Origin: Euglena gracilis
Taxonomy: Eukaryota > Euglenida > Euglenophyceae > Euglenales
DNA length: 64,000 nucleotides
Direction of reading: 5' to 3'
NCBI GenBank assembly: GCA_039621445.1
Contig: CP154956.1
Coordinates: 30,572,667-30,636,666, forward strand
Shown: piece by piece, positions 12,267 to 21,219 of the stretch
Layout: each line of letters opens with the position of its first letter
How positions within the stretch are numbered: the stretch's first letter is position 1
Program-made: the position numbers and the translations under genes
The notes under the pieces: model-generated
Database searches by the model: none
What the model was told of the DNA's origin: nothing
The model's input: the letters and a program-made list of their open reading frames with translations, nothing else

Positions 12267-12324
12267 AAATTATTATTATTATTATTATTTATTATTATTA
12301 TTGTTATTGTTATTGTTATTGTTA

Positions 12325-12382
<58 letters not shown>

Positions 12383-12423
12383 CATCATCATCATCGTCGT
12401 CGTCATCATCATCATCATCATCA

Positions 12424-12456
<33 letters not shown>
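12267..12456. repeat. Compound TTA/TTG/ATC/GTC microsatellite in A2
   Basis: About 190 bp of trinucleotide repeats that change in steps from TTA through TTG, TTA, ATC, GTC and ATC back to TTA. The long single-residue open frames on both strands come from this run. Confidence 0.9.
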
Positions 12457-12460
<4 letters not shown>

Positions 12461-12749
12461 ATGAAATGCCCCTAAAGGTTGGTCTGGACTTTCCTGTGGG
12501 GGAGAAAACTTTTTTAGAGCCGCAGTTCTCATGGTGCTCATGCGCCGCGTCATTTTAAAATTGACGCGGCGCATGCAGCACAAAACAATTAAGTGCCCAA
12601 TAAATTGAAGCAGCAGAAACAAAAAATATAATTAAAATACAAAACATACTAATGACTAATAACAGAAAAATGGGAAAATCATGTTTAATCATGAACATTT
12701 ATTTAAAAATAGATACATCAAAAACTGCCTCCTACTAGGGTTAAAGAGG

Positions 12750-12855
12750 GTCCCAGGTGTGTCATTTTAGGTCCCTCGTCATTTCTTTTGATTCCCTGTC
12801 ATTTCAACACGTGAAATGTCCACACAATACAACAAATAATATACAAATTATACAG
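12750..12855. repeat. Boundary repeat X (A2/gene region copy 1)
   Basis: Same block as at 8009. Here the sequence after TATACAG switches to ACAACGTGTG, the start of the non-A region, so X marks the right edge of the A array. Confidence 0.75.
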
Positions 12856-13872
12856 ACAACGTGTGTATTTCACCATGCCCCCGCCTGAGCTAAAAGCAAC
12901 AATAAAAAATCATCGATTTTTTTTTCGTTCTTGTCAATTTTCCAGTAAAAAATGTTCTCTTTGAGGTTTTTTTGAGCGAAAACGGTCGGCCTTGGAGCCT
13001 TCGGTGCCGGAGAGTGTGCTATAGCACTCCCATCGTTTTTAAGATTTGCCGAATGAGAAAAGTTGTGACGAATCACAGGGAAAAAAAATAAGGGATGGGG
13101 GTCCTCGAGCCCCCCCCCCAATTGTCCCCTCCGCTTATGTCTCACCCCCCCTCCACCCTTCAGGCACAAAAAAGGTGGCCCAGGGAAGCGGACATTGGGG
13201 GGGGGGGTCAAATTTGCTTTCGGCGCCTTCGGCGAAAGGCAAATGGCCACTTTCTTTGAGGGGCAAATTTGGCAAAACGTGTTGGTTACTTTGGGGGGAC
13301 ACTGAGAAGGGGGGTGAGGCATTTCCACTGGGTGTGATCTGATTTGCGTCAGTTATGTTGCTCTGAAGAACCGTGGGGTTGCAGTTCAGAGAGTGATTCG
13401 TTGGATTTAGAGAGTTTTTGCAAAAAAAAGTCCCAAAAATTTGACCGCCAAGTATGAAAGTCTGTGCAACGGAGTCTCAAAAATTTGCCTATCAGTCTCA
13501 ATTTTTTTTGGCAAAAGGTCCCAGGCGTTTTGGCAAAAGAGCCCAAAATTATGACAAAAGTGGTCAACAATTTTGGCGGGAAGTCCCAAAATTGTGAGTT
13601 TTAGGTGTAAAGGCTACTTTTTGTTTATATCTATTTATATTTTCTATGTATCTTTTTGTGTGTGTGTGTGTTAGTACCATTATTTATTATGTATTTTTTA
13701 ATCATTTTATTATTTTTTATCGTTTATAAATTTTTGTCTCAATTTTTACCTCACTGTTTTGTTCATTTGTGGTGTATGTTTTGATGTTTTCATTTGGAGC
13801 CCAAAGAAAGTATAAGAAATTGAATTCTTTGTCCAGAACCATAATCTCCTAATCTTTTTTCCCCCTCTACAG
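12856..13872. other. Non-coding stretch at the start of gene region copy 1
   Basis: No exon was found here. It holds a GTGCTATAGCAC palindrome at about 13016, a G-run followed by a hairpin of the GGCGCC-TTCGGCG type at 13190-13245, and degenerate ~35-bp repeats of the TTTTGGCAAAAGGTCCC kind at 13420-13600. The last resembles the end of a block in the A units (3714-3775). AT-rich sequence follows to a pyrimidine tract before 13873. The copy 2 counterpart is 45792-46803. Confidence 0.5.
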
Positions 13873-14002
13873 TTTTTTTGGACAGCTTTTTGATCCAAGG
13901 AAAACCGAAGTCATCAAAATTCCATCAAAGGCTGCGGTCACTGGTCAGGGAAACAACACGCACACACCTGACATCTGCAACAGCACATTTTCGGACAGTT
14001 AA
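13873..14002 (+). CDS. Candidate exon, possibly with its own stop codon (copy 1)
   Basis: A pyrimidine-rich tract ending in CTCTACAG precedes base 13873. Read with one base carried from an upstream exon, the frame gives FGQLFDPRKTEVIKIPSKAA and about 20 more residues to a TAA at 14000. A possible donor (CTG|GTCAGG) at about 13937 could end the exon earlier. A second frame is also open for over 40 codons, so the frame choice is a judgement. It may be the first visible exon of the large + strand gene or the last of an upstream one. No family was recognised. The identical copy is at 46804-46933. Confidence 0.35.
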
Positions 14003-14189
14003 CACACAACACTCATGATGACATGCCCATTGGGATGGTAATACAAATATGAACTGGTCCAGTTGTTTAGCTGGCGCATCTCGCATATAAGCTTTTTTTG
14101 GTCGATGTGAGCATTTTCGCAAATCGACCAAACACCACTTTGATCGCCGGCGCAGACATTCATTTAGTGTGGTACACCAAGGTTGTCAT

Positions 14190-14345
14190 TTTGTGGTTCA
14201 TTGTGGACACCGCAAAAAATTTTGTGGTTCACCTGTGGACACCAAAAAATTTTTTGTGGTTCACTTGTGGACACCAAAAAATTTTTTGTGGTTCACCTGT
14301 GGACACCAAAGTAATATTTGTGGTTCACATGTGGACACCAAAAAA
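14190..14345. repeat. Left sub-terminal minisatellite of the inverted-repeat element
   Basis: Five imperfect units of about 32 bp containing GTGGTTCACCTGTGGACACC separated by A/T runs. The units have the same orientation as those near the right end (15475-15636). Confidence 0.75.
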
Positions 14346-15039
14346 TTTCCAACGCCTGCTGACATTTGCATCATTTTCTTTCTCATCAACAGCAATGAAG
14401 CAATCTTCTTTGAACAGGCGGCGTATAGTCGACCTACAATTCTGGTGCTCTAAAAACAGAAGAGGAAGCGGAAAACCACTTCCAAAAAGGGTCATATTTT
14501 CGATTTTTTTGAAGAGGTTCTGATTTTGGCCAATTCCGGTGGACGTTTGGCTCACAGTAAAGGAGACCTATACAGTCGAAAACAGACCTGAGAAGGCCAA
14601 TTTACTTTCGAATTCTGGTAAAATCAACAAAACCAATCAAGAAATACATGAACAGGAGGAACCGACAAAAACAAGCATTGTTTCTGCTGCCGTAGGCCGA
14701 AGGAACGAAACAGAAAAATAAAAGAATGGAAGCGGTAAATATTGCATTCCGCTTCAAAAGCAGGAGATGTGCAACGAAAACTGAACGCAATGAATTATAC
14801 AGAATGTAATGTAAAAAATATGCATAATGTTTGCCCACAAAGTTAAAAAAAAAGGTATGAATTGAAATGATCAACAATGATCACTAAACGATATTCCAAT
14901 CCCAATAATAACGAAGAACGTTAACATTTATGAAATTTATGAAGATAACAGAAACTGGACAAACTGAAAAGAAATTGAATGTCATTATCCAAAGTGCATA
15001 ATGCAAATACGTCAAACCACGTGGAGACAATTGCACGAG

Positions 15040-15423
15040 TTACGAAAGGTAGAACAGGCGAAACGATACAGACCTTCTGTTCACTTCCCCGTGCTTCACT
15101 TGGAAGGACATTTCGACATGACATTGGCGTAAAACCTGCAAAAAAAGCAGAGCAAATATGAAGCGGTTATCCCCTTCCTCAGGCTGACATAATACGTTCC
15201 AAAGCCCCACGATAATGTCGCGTGTTTCTGTTTCCATGAAGCGGAATTCCGCTTCATCAACGCGAGTACTTAACTTTTTGATGGTATCCTTGTTGGGTAA
15301 GTTGTCTATAGAGCATGTCTGCTTGAGAACTCTCGATAGCAATCTGTCCAATTCCAACTGCCACGCTTCGTGGATTGAGCCGGGGCAAAGTCTCAGAATG
15401 TGGTTGAGGTGTCTAAAGATCAA
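15040..15423 (-). CDS. Unidentified minus-strand frame inside the 14145-15665 element (copy 1)
   Basis: About 120 codons are open on the minus strand, opposite to the host gene. The residue mix is protein-like, including an EAWQLELDRLLSRVLKQ helix-like stretch and an ETRDIIVGLWNVL segment. An acceptor-like CTTTAG precedes the CACCTCAAC start of the frame, and another acceptor-like TTTTTTTGCAG lies within it near 15140. It may therefore be two exons of an element-encoded protein. A second minus-strand frame at 14325-14555 may be another exon. I recognise no transposase motif. The identical frame in copy 2 is at 47971-48354. Confidence 0.35.
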   Translation of the reverse strand: MIFRHLNHILRLCPGSIHEAWQLELDRLLSRVLKQTCSIDNLPNKDTIKKLSTRVDEAEFRFMETETRDIIVGLWNVLCQPEEGDNRFIFALLFLQVLRQCHVEMSFQVKHGEVNRRSVSFRLFYLS

Positions 15424-15474
15424 TCCGCTTTTAGGTGTAAATTTTATTATTTTTTTTTTCGATCCTCAATCAAT

Positions 15475-15636
15475 TTTTGTGGACCACAAATTTTTTTGTG
15501 GACACCACAAAATTTTTTGTGGTTCACCTGTGGACACCAATTTTTTTTTTGTGGTTCACCTGTGGACACCAAAAAAAAATTTGTGGTTCACCTGTGGACA
15601 CCAGAAAAAAATTTGTGGTTCACACATCTTTTGTGA
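15475..15636. repeat. Right sub-terminal minisatellite of the inverted-repeat element
   Basis: Four to five units like those at 14190-14345, ending in a GTGGTTCACACATCTTTTGTGAACCAC hairpin split as GTGGTTCAC and GTGAACCAC next to the terminal repeat. Confidence 0.75.
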
Positions 15637-15788
15637 ACCACACTAAATGAATGTCTGCGCCGGCGTTGCAAGGGATGAGGGCGAGAGACAACACAGTTGG
15701 ACAAAATACGGGCGATTTCTCGTTTTGGGCACTGGCTCTCCCGGGAATTACGTGTTTTTTTTTGCTGTTTTTTTTCAGGTCGGAATGA

Positions 15789-15922
15789 CACAAAAACCAC
15801 TGGACCTATCCCCCCAAAGTGAAAAAGCACCGACAAAAACACCAAAACCCCAGTACCACCACCCCTCATTCCCTGTGTGACAACTGCCAGCGCCAGGTGG
15901 TGCTCTGGAGGTGGGATGGCAG
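15789..15922 (+). CDS. Candidate exon with a CxxC motif (copy 1)
   Basis: A frame runs from just after a TGA at 15786 to a donor-like GGCAG|GTCCAC. It reads WTYPPKVKKHRQKHQ early on and SLCDNCQRQVVLWRWDG near the end, with a CxxC pair. A second frame from the pyrimidine-rich acceptor at 15778 (start GTCGGAATGACAC) is also open for about 33 codons and would join in phase to the next exon. Only one can be right. Copy 2 has an extra base here (GGACCCTAGCC for GGACCTATCC, near 48768). That closes the second frame and puts a TAG in the first. Confidence 0.3.
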
Positions 15923-16179
15923 GTCCACACTTTTGCTTTCTTTCTGAAGTTTTGCGGCACCTTGTGGAGGTTTTTTTGAAGTTTGTTACGTTAAAGAGTG
16001 GAAGTGTGCATGCCACATAAACAATGAATTGTTTCGAGAATTCTGCCACTGGGGGTTGATAAGGGGGATACACAACACAGAGGGATTATTACCTGATGAC
16101 TTCGGTGGCAAGTTGCCCCATCAATGCCCCACTGCTGTTTAAGGCTCTGTGGCACCCACACAACAGCATAAATGACGTC

Positions 16180-16227
16180 GGTGTGTGCAAATGCGCACAT
16201 GGACGATGTGCGCATTTGCGCACACCA
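16180..16227. repeat. Hairpin of two TGCGCA-type palindromes
   Basis: GGTGTGTGCAAATGCGCACAT and ATGTGCGCATTTGCGCACACC face each other across GGACG, so the segment can form an almost perfect stem of about 20 bp. It is the first of several such motifs in the introns of this gene. Confidence 0.75.
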
Positions 16228-16250
16228 ACCATTTTAAACCCAACCAAGAG

Positions 16251-16525
16251 CTTCCAATGACAGTGCATTTGGATCTGAAAAATGAACGTGGCAACACTGT
16301 GATATTACCTCCTGTGTATTCTTATGGTGCTGGACCCCCTCTGTTGAATGCTGCTGGTATGTTTGGGCGGTTGGTGTGCGCAAATGCGCACATCAATCAT
16401 TAAAATGGTTGCTTGTGGGCACCAACCAAAATTCTTTTTCATTCTAAAGCCTTGGCAACAGGGATTTCTGAGACAAGAGAAGGATCGAAACAGAAGGAGA
16501 GCAGATTGTGGAGTTCTGTTGTAGG
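16251..16525 (+). CDS. Two exons of the large unidentified gene (16251-16356 and 16462-16525, copy 1)
   Basis: Exon one is open in one frame only, reading LPMTVHLDLKNERGNTVILP and on to LLNAA, and ends at a strong GTATGT donor in phase 1. Exon two follows an AACAG acceptor, takes the two bases needed to complete the codon, reads ISETREGSKQKESRLWSSVV and ends at another GTATGT donor in phase 2. The phase match, the single open frame of exon one and two strong donors make this pair convincing. The intron between them is about 105 bp. No family was recognised. Copy 2 is identical at 49214-49488. Confidence 0.6.
16372..16397. repeat. Inverted partner of the 16204-16229 palindrome
   Basis: These 26 bases (starting GGTTGGTGTGCGCAAATG) are the exact reverse complement of 16204-16229. 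The two lie on either side of the exon 16251-16356, about 15-20 bp from its splice sites. Confidence 0.8.
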
Positions 16526-16732
16526 GTATGTCTGAGAATGTCAAATGAAGCGTGGTAGTGCATTGCATTATATGGCCCCCTGGCCACAGAGATTTTCAAG
16601 TCAGCAGACACATCCATTTTCAGCCAATGAATTATGCCTCATTTCCGGACTAAAATACTGGGGGTGAAGGGCACTTCTAAACCCTGTTTCTCAGGATAAA
16701 ACCTGAAAATGTTGTTCATTTTGATGTTTCAG

Positions 16733-16796
16733 AGGCTGCGAAATGGTTTTTCACAGTTGCCGATGCCCAAATTTAGGCCCACAGGGTGGTCTTTTG
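16733..16796 (+). CDS. Candidate exon (copy 1)
   Basis: It follows the acceptor TTGATGTTTCAG. With the one base needed after the previous exon it reads GCEMVFHSCRCPNLGPQGG and can end in phase 0 at TTTTG|GTTGTG, which then suits the exon at 17589. The other two frames are also open across most of this stretch, so confidence is limited. Copy 2 is identical at 49696-49759. Confidence 0.3.
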
Positions 16797-17498
16797 GTTG
16801 TGTTTAAATTCTGCAAAATTCCTCGCATTAAAGGATTTCCAAACTGAAGTGGTGCCGCTCCTCTAAATGGTACGTGTGTTCAATTGTTGTTGTACAAGCG
16901 GTTGGCGTGCACAGATGCGCAAACCGACAAGAAATTCTGTTTTCGCACAAACCAACCACTTGTACAATTTTACAAACGCATCAATTTCAGCCAGCACACA
17001 TGGTAATTTTCACAGCTGCACAAAATGACCACCAGTTTCTCACACTACCAAGTTTCAGGGTATCGCTTCAGGCTTGGGCACACCCCACCAAATCGTTCAG
17101 TCAGTCAGTGTCCTAAGTTAATGAGGCGGCCATTGTGGTGTTCTGTGTCAAGAACTGTGTTTGGGCCCAGAGTCAGGGGGAGCCCAGGGGCGGGGACCGC
17201 GGCGCCGAAGGCGCCGTGGTCGCCCCTGGGCCCCCCTAAAACCTTGGCCCAAAACACTGTTCTTGTTTGAAACCGTGCTTTGGGCTAAGATTTAAGACTT
17301 TTAAAGTCTTGAAATCGGCCCAAACACGGTTTCAAAACACCCTGCTGGGTGTTGTGTATACCATATGCTGTGTTGACACCTGCTCTCAGGCATCCTATTT
17401 GCCAAAGTCCTGCTTCCATCTCCACATCCTGGGGCACCACACCACATCCTGCTTGCATTTTTGTGTTTTTTTTGGTTTTTTCTTTTAGAATGTTGATG

Positions 17499-17520
17499 TG
17501 CGCATTTGCGCACATCGACA
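17499..17520. repeat. TGCGCA-NN-TGCGCA palindrome in the intron before exon 17589
   Basis: GATGTGCGCATTTGCGCACATC is a near-perfect palindrome. It is complementary to the motif at 16372-16397. If the exons between are skipped or misread, the two would lie at opposite ends of one intron. Confidence 0.65.
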
Positions 17521-17588
17521 AAAAAAAACGAGATGTGCTGCCTTAGAGTTGGTCTGCCTATTCTTATTTGGATTCCATTTTTTTGCAG

Positions 17589-17874
17589 ACCACGCTGCCC
17601 TTTATCCTATCAACCTCAGTTGAAGAATGTTCCCCCACATTTTTCCTCGGGGGTGTCTCCAAGTTGTCCCCCGCCCCTGCCACGCGTGGGTTGCCACTCT
17701 TCACAGCAGACGTGGTGGACCCCCTGAGCCTCACGGCCAACTCGTCCATCCGCAAAGGGGACCCCACAGAACTCCACCCCGCGGAGCTGTCCCCGAGCGC
17801 CGCTTTGCAGCAGGTCCTGAGCTTCATCCGGGCGTTGGACGCTGCGGCGGAGTCGGAGAAGATTGCCGAGGCAG
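17589..17874 (+). CDS. 286-bp exon of the large unidentified gene (copy 1)
   Basis: The exon lies between TTTTTTTGCAG and GAGGCAG|GTTGGC, is open in one frame for 95 codons and is rich in G/C at third positions. It begins TTLPFILSTSVEECSPTFF, passes through LFTADVVDPLSLTANSS and ends in a likely alpha-helix, ALQQVLSFIRALDAAAESEK. It starts in phase 0 and ends in phase 1. The next exon could be 18466-18527 or a short one at about 18700-18738; both fit the phase but not each other. No domain was recognised. The identical exon in copy 2 is 50548-50833. Confidence 0.65.
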
Positions 17875-18465
17875 GTTGGCCACCGCTGTCGCTTGGGAGG
17901 GAGGGCTGGGGAGGCCGGGCACAGCTGGGCAGTTGGGGCGATCTTGCCAAGGGAGGGGGGAACGCAAGCACTTTTTTTTATACACTTTGGCAAAATTTGT
18001 GGTTTTTTTGTGTTTTTGTGTGTGTGTTTTTCCTGCACATTTTTTTGGTTTTTTCCCCAAGCAGTTTTTGGTTTTTTGCTGGAAAATTTTGATGGCAAAA
18101 AATTCTTTGTTTTGGCCGATTTCCCCCCAAAGCCATATTTTGTCGATTTTCTTTGTCATGTTTGCATTTTTGGTTCAAAAAAATTGGATATGCAAAATGC
18201 TCTCCAGCAGAAAGTCTGCATCCCGGGGAGCTCCTGAAGGATTTTGCCTGTAATTTGTGTTTTTTTGTGTTGTTTTTTTTTTGTGGCACATCTTTGGACG
18301 GTCCATGTTGCACCTCTCCCTCCCACCCCCCATCCCCCTCCTTGACCAGAGGGGGGGGTCCGGACCACCCCACCCCACCTGGCCTTCTGACAACCCTGAC
18401 CCTGGGGTTTCTCAAGGGGGTTCAGTGTGGGGGACGGGAAGTGGCATTCCACACCACTTCTGCAG

Positions 18466-18527
18466 TGGAGCCCAACCGATACATCTTCGACCCCTTTACA
18501 AAGCATCGGGTTCGCTTGATGGACGAG
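18466..18527 (+). CDS. Candidate 62-bp exon (copy 1)
   Basis: After the acceptor CACCACTTCTGCAG it takes two bases to complete the codon left by the previous exon. It then reads EPNRYIFDPFTKHRVRLMDE and ends at GACGAG|GTGCAC in phase 0. The peptide is convincing, but phase 0 does not lead directly into the good frame of the exon at 19667, so a further exon or another splice site is needed. The copy 2 counterpart is 51427-51488. Confidence 0.45.
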
Positions 18528-18559
18528 GTGCACCATGCTTGTTTGTTAGATCCTTTCTT

Positions 18560-18978
18560 CGCCCATTGTCAGGCGCCTAATCCCCCCACCTATAAGAAAC
18601 CCGTTCCTCATAGGTGGGTTTCCGAAAACCGACCAAAAGGGTTTCTTAGAGGTGTGAGTTTCACGCCTGTCCCCATCCTCCTTTCTTTTGTAATGTCAGA
18701 CAGTGAATTTGGGTCCGAAGCTTTGGAGAGTGTGTATTGTGAGTCTTTTCCAAAAAGCAGTGACACCAACTCTGCTTTCGCCTGCGCTGGACAGGAGCGT
18801 TTTTGTCTGTTGCACCTCCGACAATTGTGCTCGACTATGGCATTTGCTGGGTTTTTTGTAGGTGGCCAACCAAGAGCTCCTGAGGGGTTTCTTATTGGTG
18901 GGGGTTTCTTATAGGTGGGTGACGGTCCGAAAATCCCTAAAGGGTTTCTTGTAGGTGGGGGTTTCTCATAGAGGAGGG
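18560..18978. repeat. Intron element with GTTTCTTATAGGTGG units
   Basis: CCCCACCTATAAGAAACCC at the left faces several direct copies of GGGTTTCTTATAGGTGGG at the right (about 18886-18978). The ends are thus inverted relative to each other. Only short doubtful coding stretches lie inside. Confidence 0.5.
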
Positions 18979-18981
18979 TTT

Positions 18982-19253
18982 CTTATACCCCCCCCCCCCC
19001 TAGTCGTACGACCACCCCTCATTTACGACCACCCCCCGGTCACAAGTTGCAGGTCATGGGGTGTTATGACCACCCCCCCCCCCGGTCACAGGTTGCAGGT
19101 TTCCAAAAAATTTAACACCATTTCACCTATGACCGCCCCCGCATTTACGACCACCCCCCGGTCACAGGTTGCAGGTTATGGGGGTGTTACGACCACCCCC
19201 CCCCCCCGGTCACAGGTTGCAGGAACCCGGTCGTACGACTGGGGGGGGGGTAG
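18982..19253. repeat. Intron element with AGTCGTACGACC inverted ends
   Basis: A C-run plus TAGTCGTACGACC at the left faces GGTCGTACGACT plus a G-run at the right. Between them are four direct copies of a CCCCGGTCACAGGTTGCAGG unit, each after a C-run. The copy 2 counterpart at about 51944-52208 has several base changes. Confidence 0.65.
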
Positions 19254-19274
19254 GTGGGTTGGGTTTAAACCCCT

Positions 19275-19490
19275 CCCAAATAACCTGGCGCGTTGCCAGG
19301 TCATTGGAACCAACTTTTGGACCTGCCCCCTTGCCAGGTTATTTGGGCCCCTTCTTCAGCGTTGTAAAGGAACCTTGCCTTAAAAGGAGGGATGCCAAGT
19401 TATTGGAACCATCTTTTCTGCCCCTCCCCCCTCCAAGTTATTCGGCCACTGCCAGGAGCAAGGGCCCCGCCAGGTTATTTGGGGGGGTTT
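19275..19490. repeat. Intron element with CCAAATAACCTGGC inverted ends
   Basis: CCCAAATAACCTGGC at the left is matched by GCCAGGTTATTTGGG at the right. Two further related units, GCCAGGTCATTGGAACCA and GCCAAGTTATTGGAACCA, lie within. It directly follows the previous element in the same intron. Confidence 0.65.
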
Positions 19491-19666
19491 AATTTTGTGG
19501 GGGTGGCATTTGGCGAAATGTGTCCAGCCGACGCAGTCAGAATCCCGGAAAAGGTATAATTTAATGCCCAGAAAAGGTCAGATTCAAAATATTGCCTGGC
19601 AAATTTATCATATTATTGTGTGTCGGCGGGTATCTGTGGGTGTGGTTGTGGGTGTTTGGCGCACAG

Positions 19667-20364
19667 ATATGTTTTATTCCAACTTGACCAGCCTTTTTTC
19701 CACCATCTTGGATGCTCAGAGTTCCCTGGGTGCCTTCAGCTTTGTGAACGAAGTAACTCTATTGCAAAAAACCTCTTTGGGGATGCAGGTGCATTTTTGT
19801 TTTGTGTGTTTGCATTTATAGGCTAAATATAATATGGTTTTAAAACTGCATATATTTATGCATATGTTTTTTTTAATAAAAGTTATTTTCAATTGACTTT
19901 ATTGTCACCGTCACTGTGGTTTGTCGAATTTTCATCCGAAATTCTTTTACATCCAAATACTGTCATGATTATGTTTTTGAACAGGCATACCAAAAAGGGG
20001 GTGGAAGATTTCTGGTCCCCCCCGAATGACATTTTGGAATGATGGATTTGGGGAACAAAAGATATTTCCAAGGAAGTGAATATTTTAAATCATCTAAGCT
20101 ATTGTTCATTTTTTTTAAAGAACTTTTCCACCTTGCATCGTGTTTCGGTGTTTCCAGTGTTCCAGCTTTTGCGGCAGACTGTCCCCCAGGTCGTGGTTGC
20201 TTCCCCGGTGGCAGATCTCCCGTTGGCTCAATGACGTGGACGTGCGCGAAGACGACGCCTTCATCATTGACGATGGGTCTGAGGACGAGTGGGAGCATGG
20301 CCAGCGTCGGCACCATTTCCGCCCCGTTGTGCCTGGAGGGATGCGTTCCGTGGATGGCGCATGA
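19667..20364 (+). CDS. Two exons of the large gene (19667-19788 and 20158 to about 20340, copy 1)
   Basis: Exon one follows GGCGCACAG, reads MFYSNLTSLFSTILDAQSSL and on to LLQKTSLGMQ, and ends in phase 0 at GATGCAG|GTGCAT. Exon two follows GTTTCCAG in phase 0, as required. It reads WLLPRWQISRWLNDVDV and then an acidic stretch REDDAFIIDDGSEDEWEHG. Its end is uncertain: the frame stops at TGA 20362-20364, so either the protein ends here or a donor lies earlier (the phase-0 sites after HHFRP are weak). The acidic motif suggests a nuclear protein, which is inference. Copy 2 is identical in coding sequence at 52619-53316. Confidence 0.6.
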
Positions 20365-20483
20365 ATGTGCCTGCATGCTGCTTTGAAGGTCATGCGGTGG
20401 GGCTTTCGGAGGGCAGGCAGGATGACCTGCAGGATGGGCAAAGTTGCCAACCCCGGTGGCAACCGCACATCTGTTGGGGCAGG

Positions 20484-20745
20484 GGTTTTTTTTGGTCGTG
20501 GACCCCCGGGGGGGGGTAGGGTGGGTGGGTCCGGCCGAGCCCCCCCCCCCCGGAGGGGTCCCCCCAGAGGGGGGTGGGATATACTTTTTGGCGCTGCAGG
20601 CGCCGAAAAAATGCTATTTTTAGCACTTTCGCGATTTTTCGGCCATTTTTTTTGTGGGTCCCCCGGGACCCCCCCCCCCGGCCCCCCCCCAGGGGGTGGG
20701 TGGGTGGGGGGGGGGACCCCCCCGGTCTTAAAAAAAAACCCCTGG
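20484..20745. repeat. G/C-run hairpin element in intron (copy 1)
   Basis: CAGGGGTTTTTTTT at the left faces AAAAAAAAACCCCTG at the right. Inside are G- and C-runs, GGTGGGTGGGTCCGGCC, and a central hairpin GGCGCTGCAGGCGCC followed by GAAAAAATG. The core shares its order with 21567-21849 (GGTGGGTGGGTCCGG, then ATAC-TTTT, then the GGCGC hairpin), so they belong to one family. The copy 2 version, about 53435-53700, differs in run lengths. Confidence 0.65.
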
Positions 20746-20787
20746 TTGGGGGGTGTGGGGCGTGGCCCCGGCGGTGTGCCTGACCAG

Positions 20788-21219
20788 CTGTCGTTCAAGA
20801 GGATTTTCGGGACGAACCCCGAGGAGGAGGAGCTGTCCAGCGACACAGACTCCTTCCCCGAGCCAGACACCGCACCAAAAACGCCCCCCGGCGATGGTGA
20901 TGGTGCGCCTTGAGTGCAGAGACAAAGATTGCGTTGTTTCTGTCTCTGTCCCCCATTTTCAACCATCGCACACATGGTGCGTTTCATTCAGATGAATTCG
21001 TTGGTGTTCCTGTCTGAAAGTAGTGTGTGTGTTCTTCCATCGCATGTGTCACAGAAGCTGAGCGTCAGAAGCGGAAGCGGAGGGAAGAGTGGTTCGTCGT
21101 CAAGAAAACGCGCAAGCGTGTCAAGCGTCTGTTTCACAGCTTCTGCCACGTATGCAGAGGCATCATGGAAAGGCGCAAACCAACCGATGCCCATCGGCTC
21201 CAGAGAATTTTTTTGTTTG
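20788..21219 (+). CDS. Two exons with acidic then basic character (20788-20896 and 21055-21219, copy 1)
   Basis: Exon one follows CCTGACCAG and reads QLSFKRIFGTNPEEEELSSD and on to a Pro/Asp-rich end. It stops at GGCGATG|GTGATG in phase 1. Exon two follows GTGTCACAG, supplies the two bases needed and reads ERQKRKRREEWFVVKKTRKR, then LFHSFCHVCRGIMERRK. It ends at a strong GTATGT donor in phase 1. The phase match selects this frame over another open frame here. The basic block after an acidic one suggests nucleic-acid contact or a nuclear targeting signal (inference). Phase 1 also suits the exon at 21904. Copy 2 at 53742-54172 has 9 in-frame extra bases in exon one and a 10-bp deletion in exon two. 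Confidence 0.6.

Larger units (their letters stand above)
8115..12855. repeat. Repeat unit A2 (no satellite element)
   Basis: This unit is tandem to A1 and collinear with it, but the microsatellite at 12267-12456 is uninterrupted where A1 carries the 2.8-kb insertion. It lacks the long TA dinucleotide run of A1. It ends in the boundary repeat at 12750-12855, after which the sequence changes to the gene region. No coding function is seen. Confidence 0.8.
14145..15665. mobile_element. 1.5-kb DNA-transposon-like element with 29-bp terminal inverted repeats (copy 1)
   Basis: Bases 14145-14173 (starting CGCCGGCGCAGACATTCATT) are the exact reverse complement of 15637-15665. The outermost CGCCGGCG is itself a palindrome. 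So it may be an 8-bp target duplication flanking a 21-bp inverted repeat that begins CAGACATTCATT. Just inside both ends are arrays of a ~32-bp repeat built on GTGGTTCACCTGTGGACACC (14190-14345 and 15475-15636), as is common for transposase-binding ends. A minus-strand frame lies inside. No transposase domain was recognised, so the superfamily is open; an 8-bp duplication would fit hAT-like elements, but that is inference. Confidence 0.7.

Noticed and set aside
12237-12622. Ile/Leu/Tyr/His/Met/Thr single-residue open frames
   Set aside because: These are translations of the trinucleotide microsatellite on both strands, and the same holds at 45209-45634.
14602-14877. Hydrophobic 91-codon minus-strand frame inside the inverted-repeat element
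   Set aside because: It is AT-rich DNA read as Phe/Leu/Ile, with no splice or start signals linking it to the better frame at 15040-15423.
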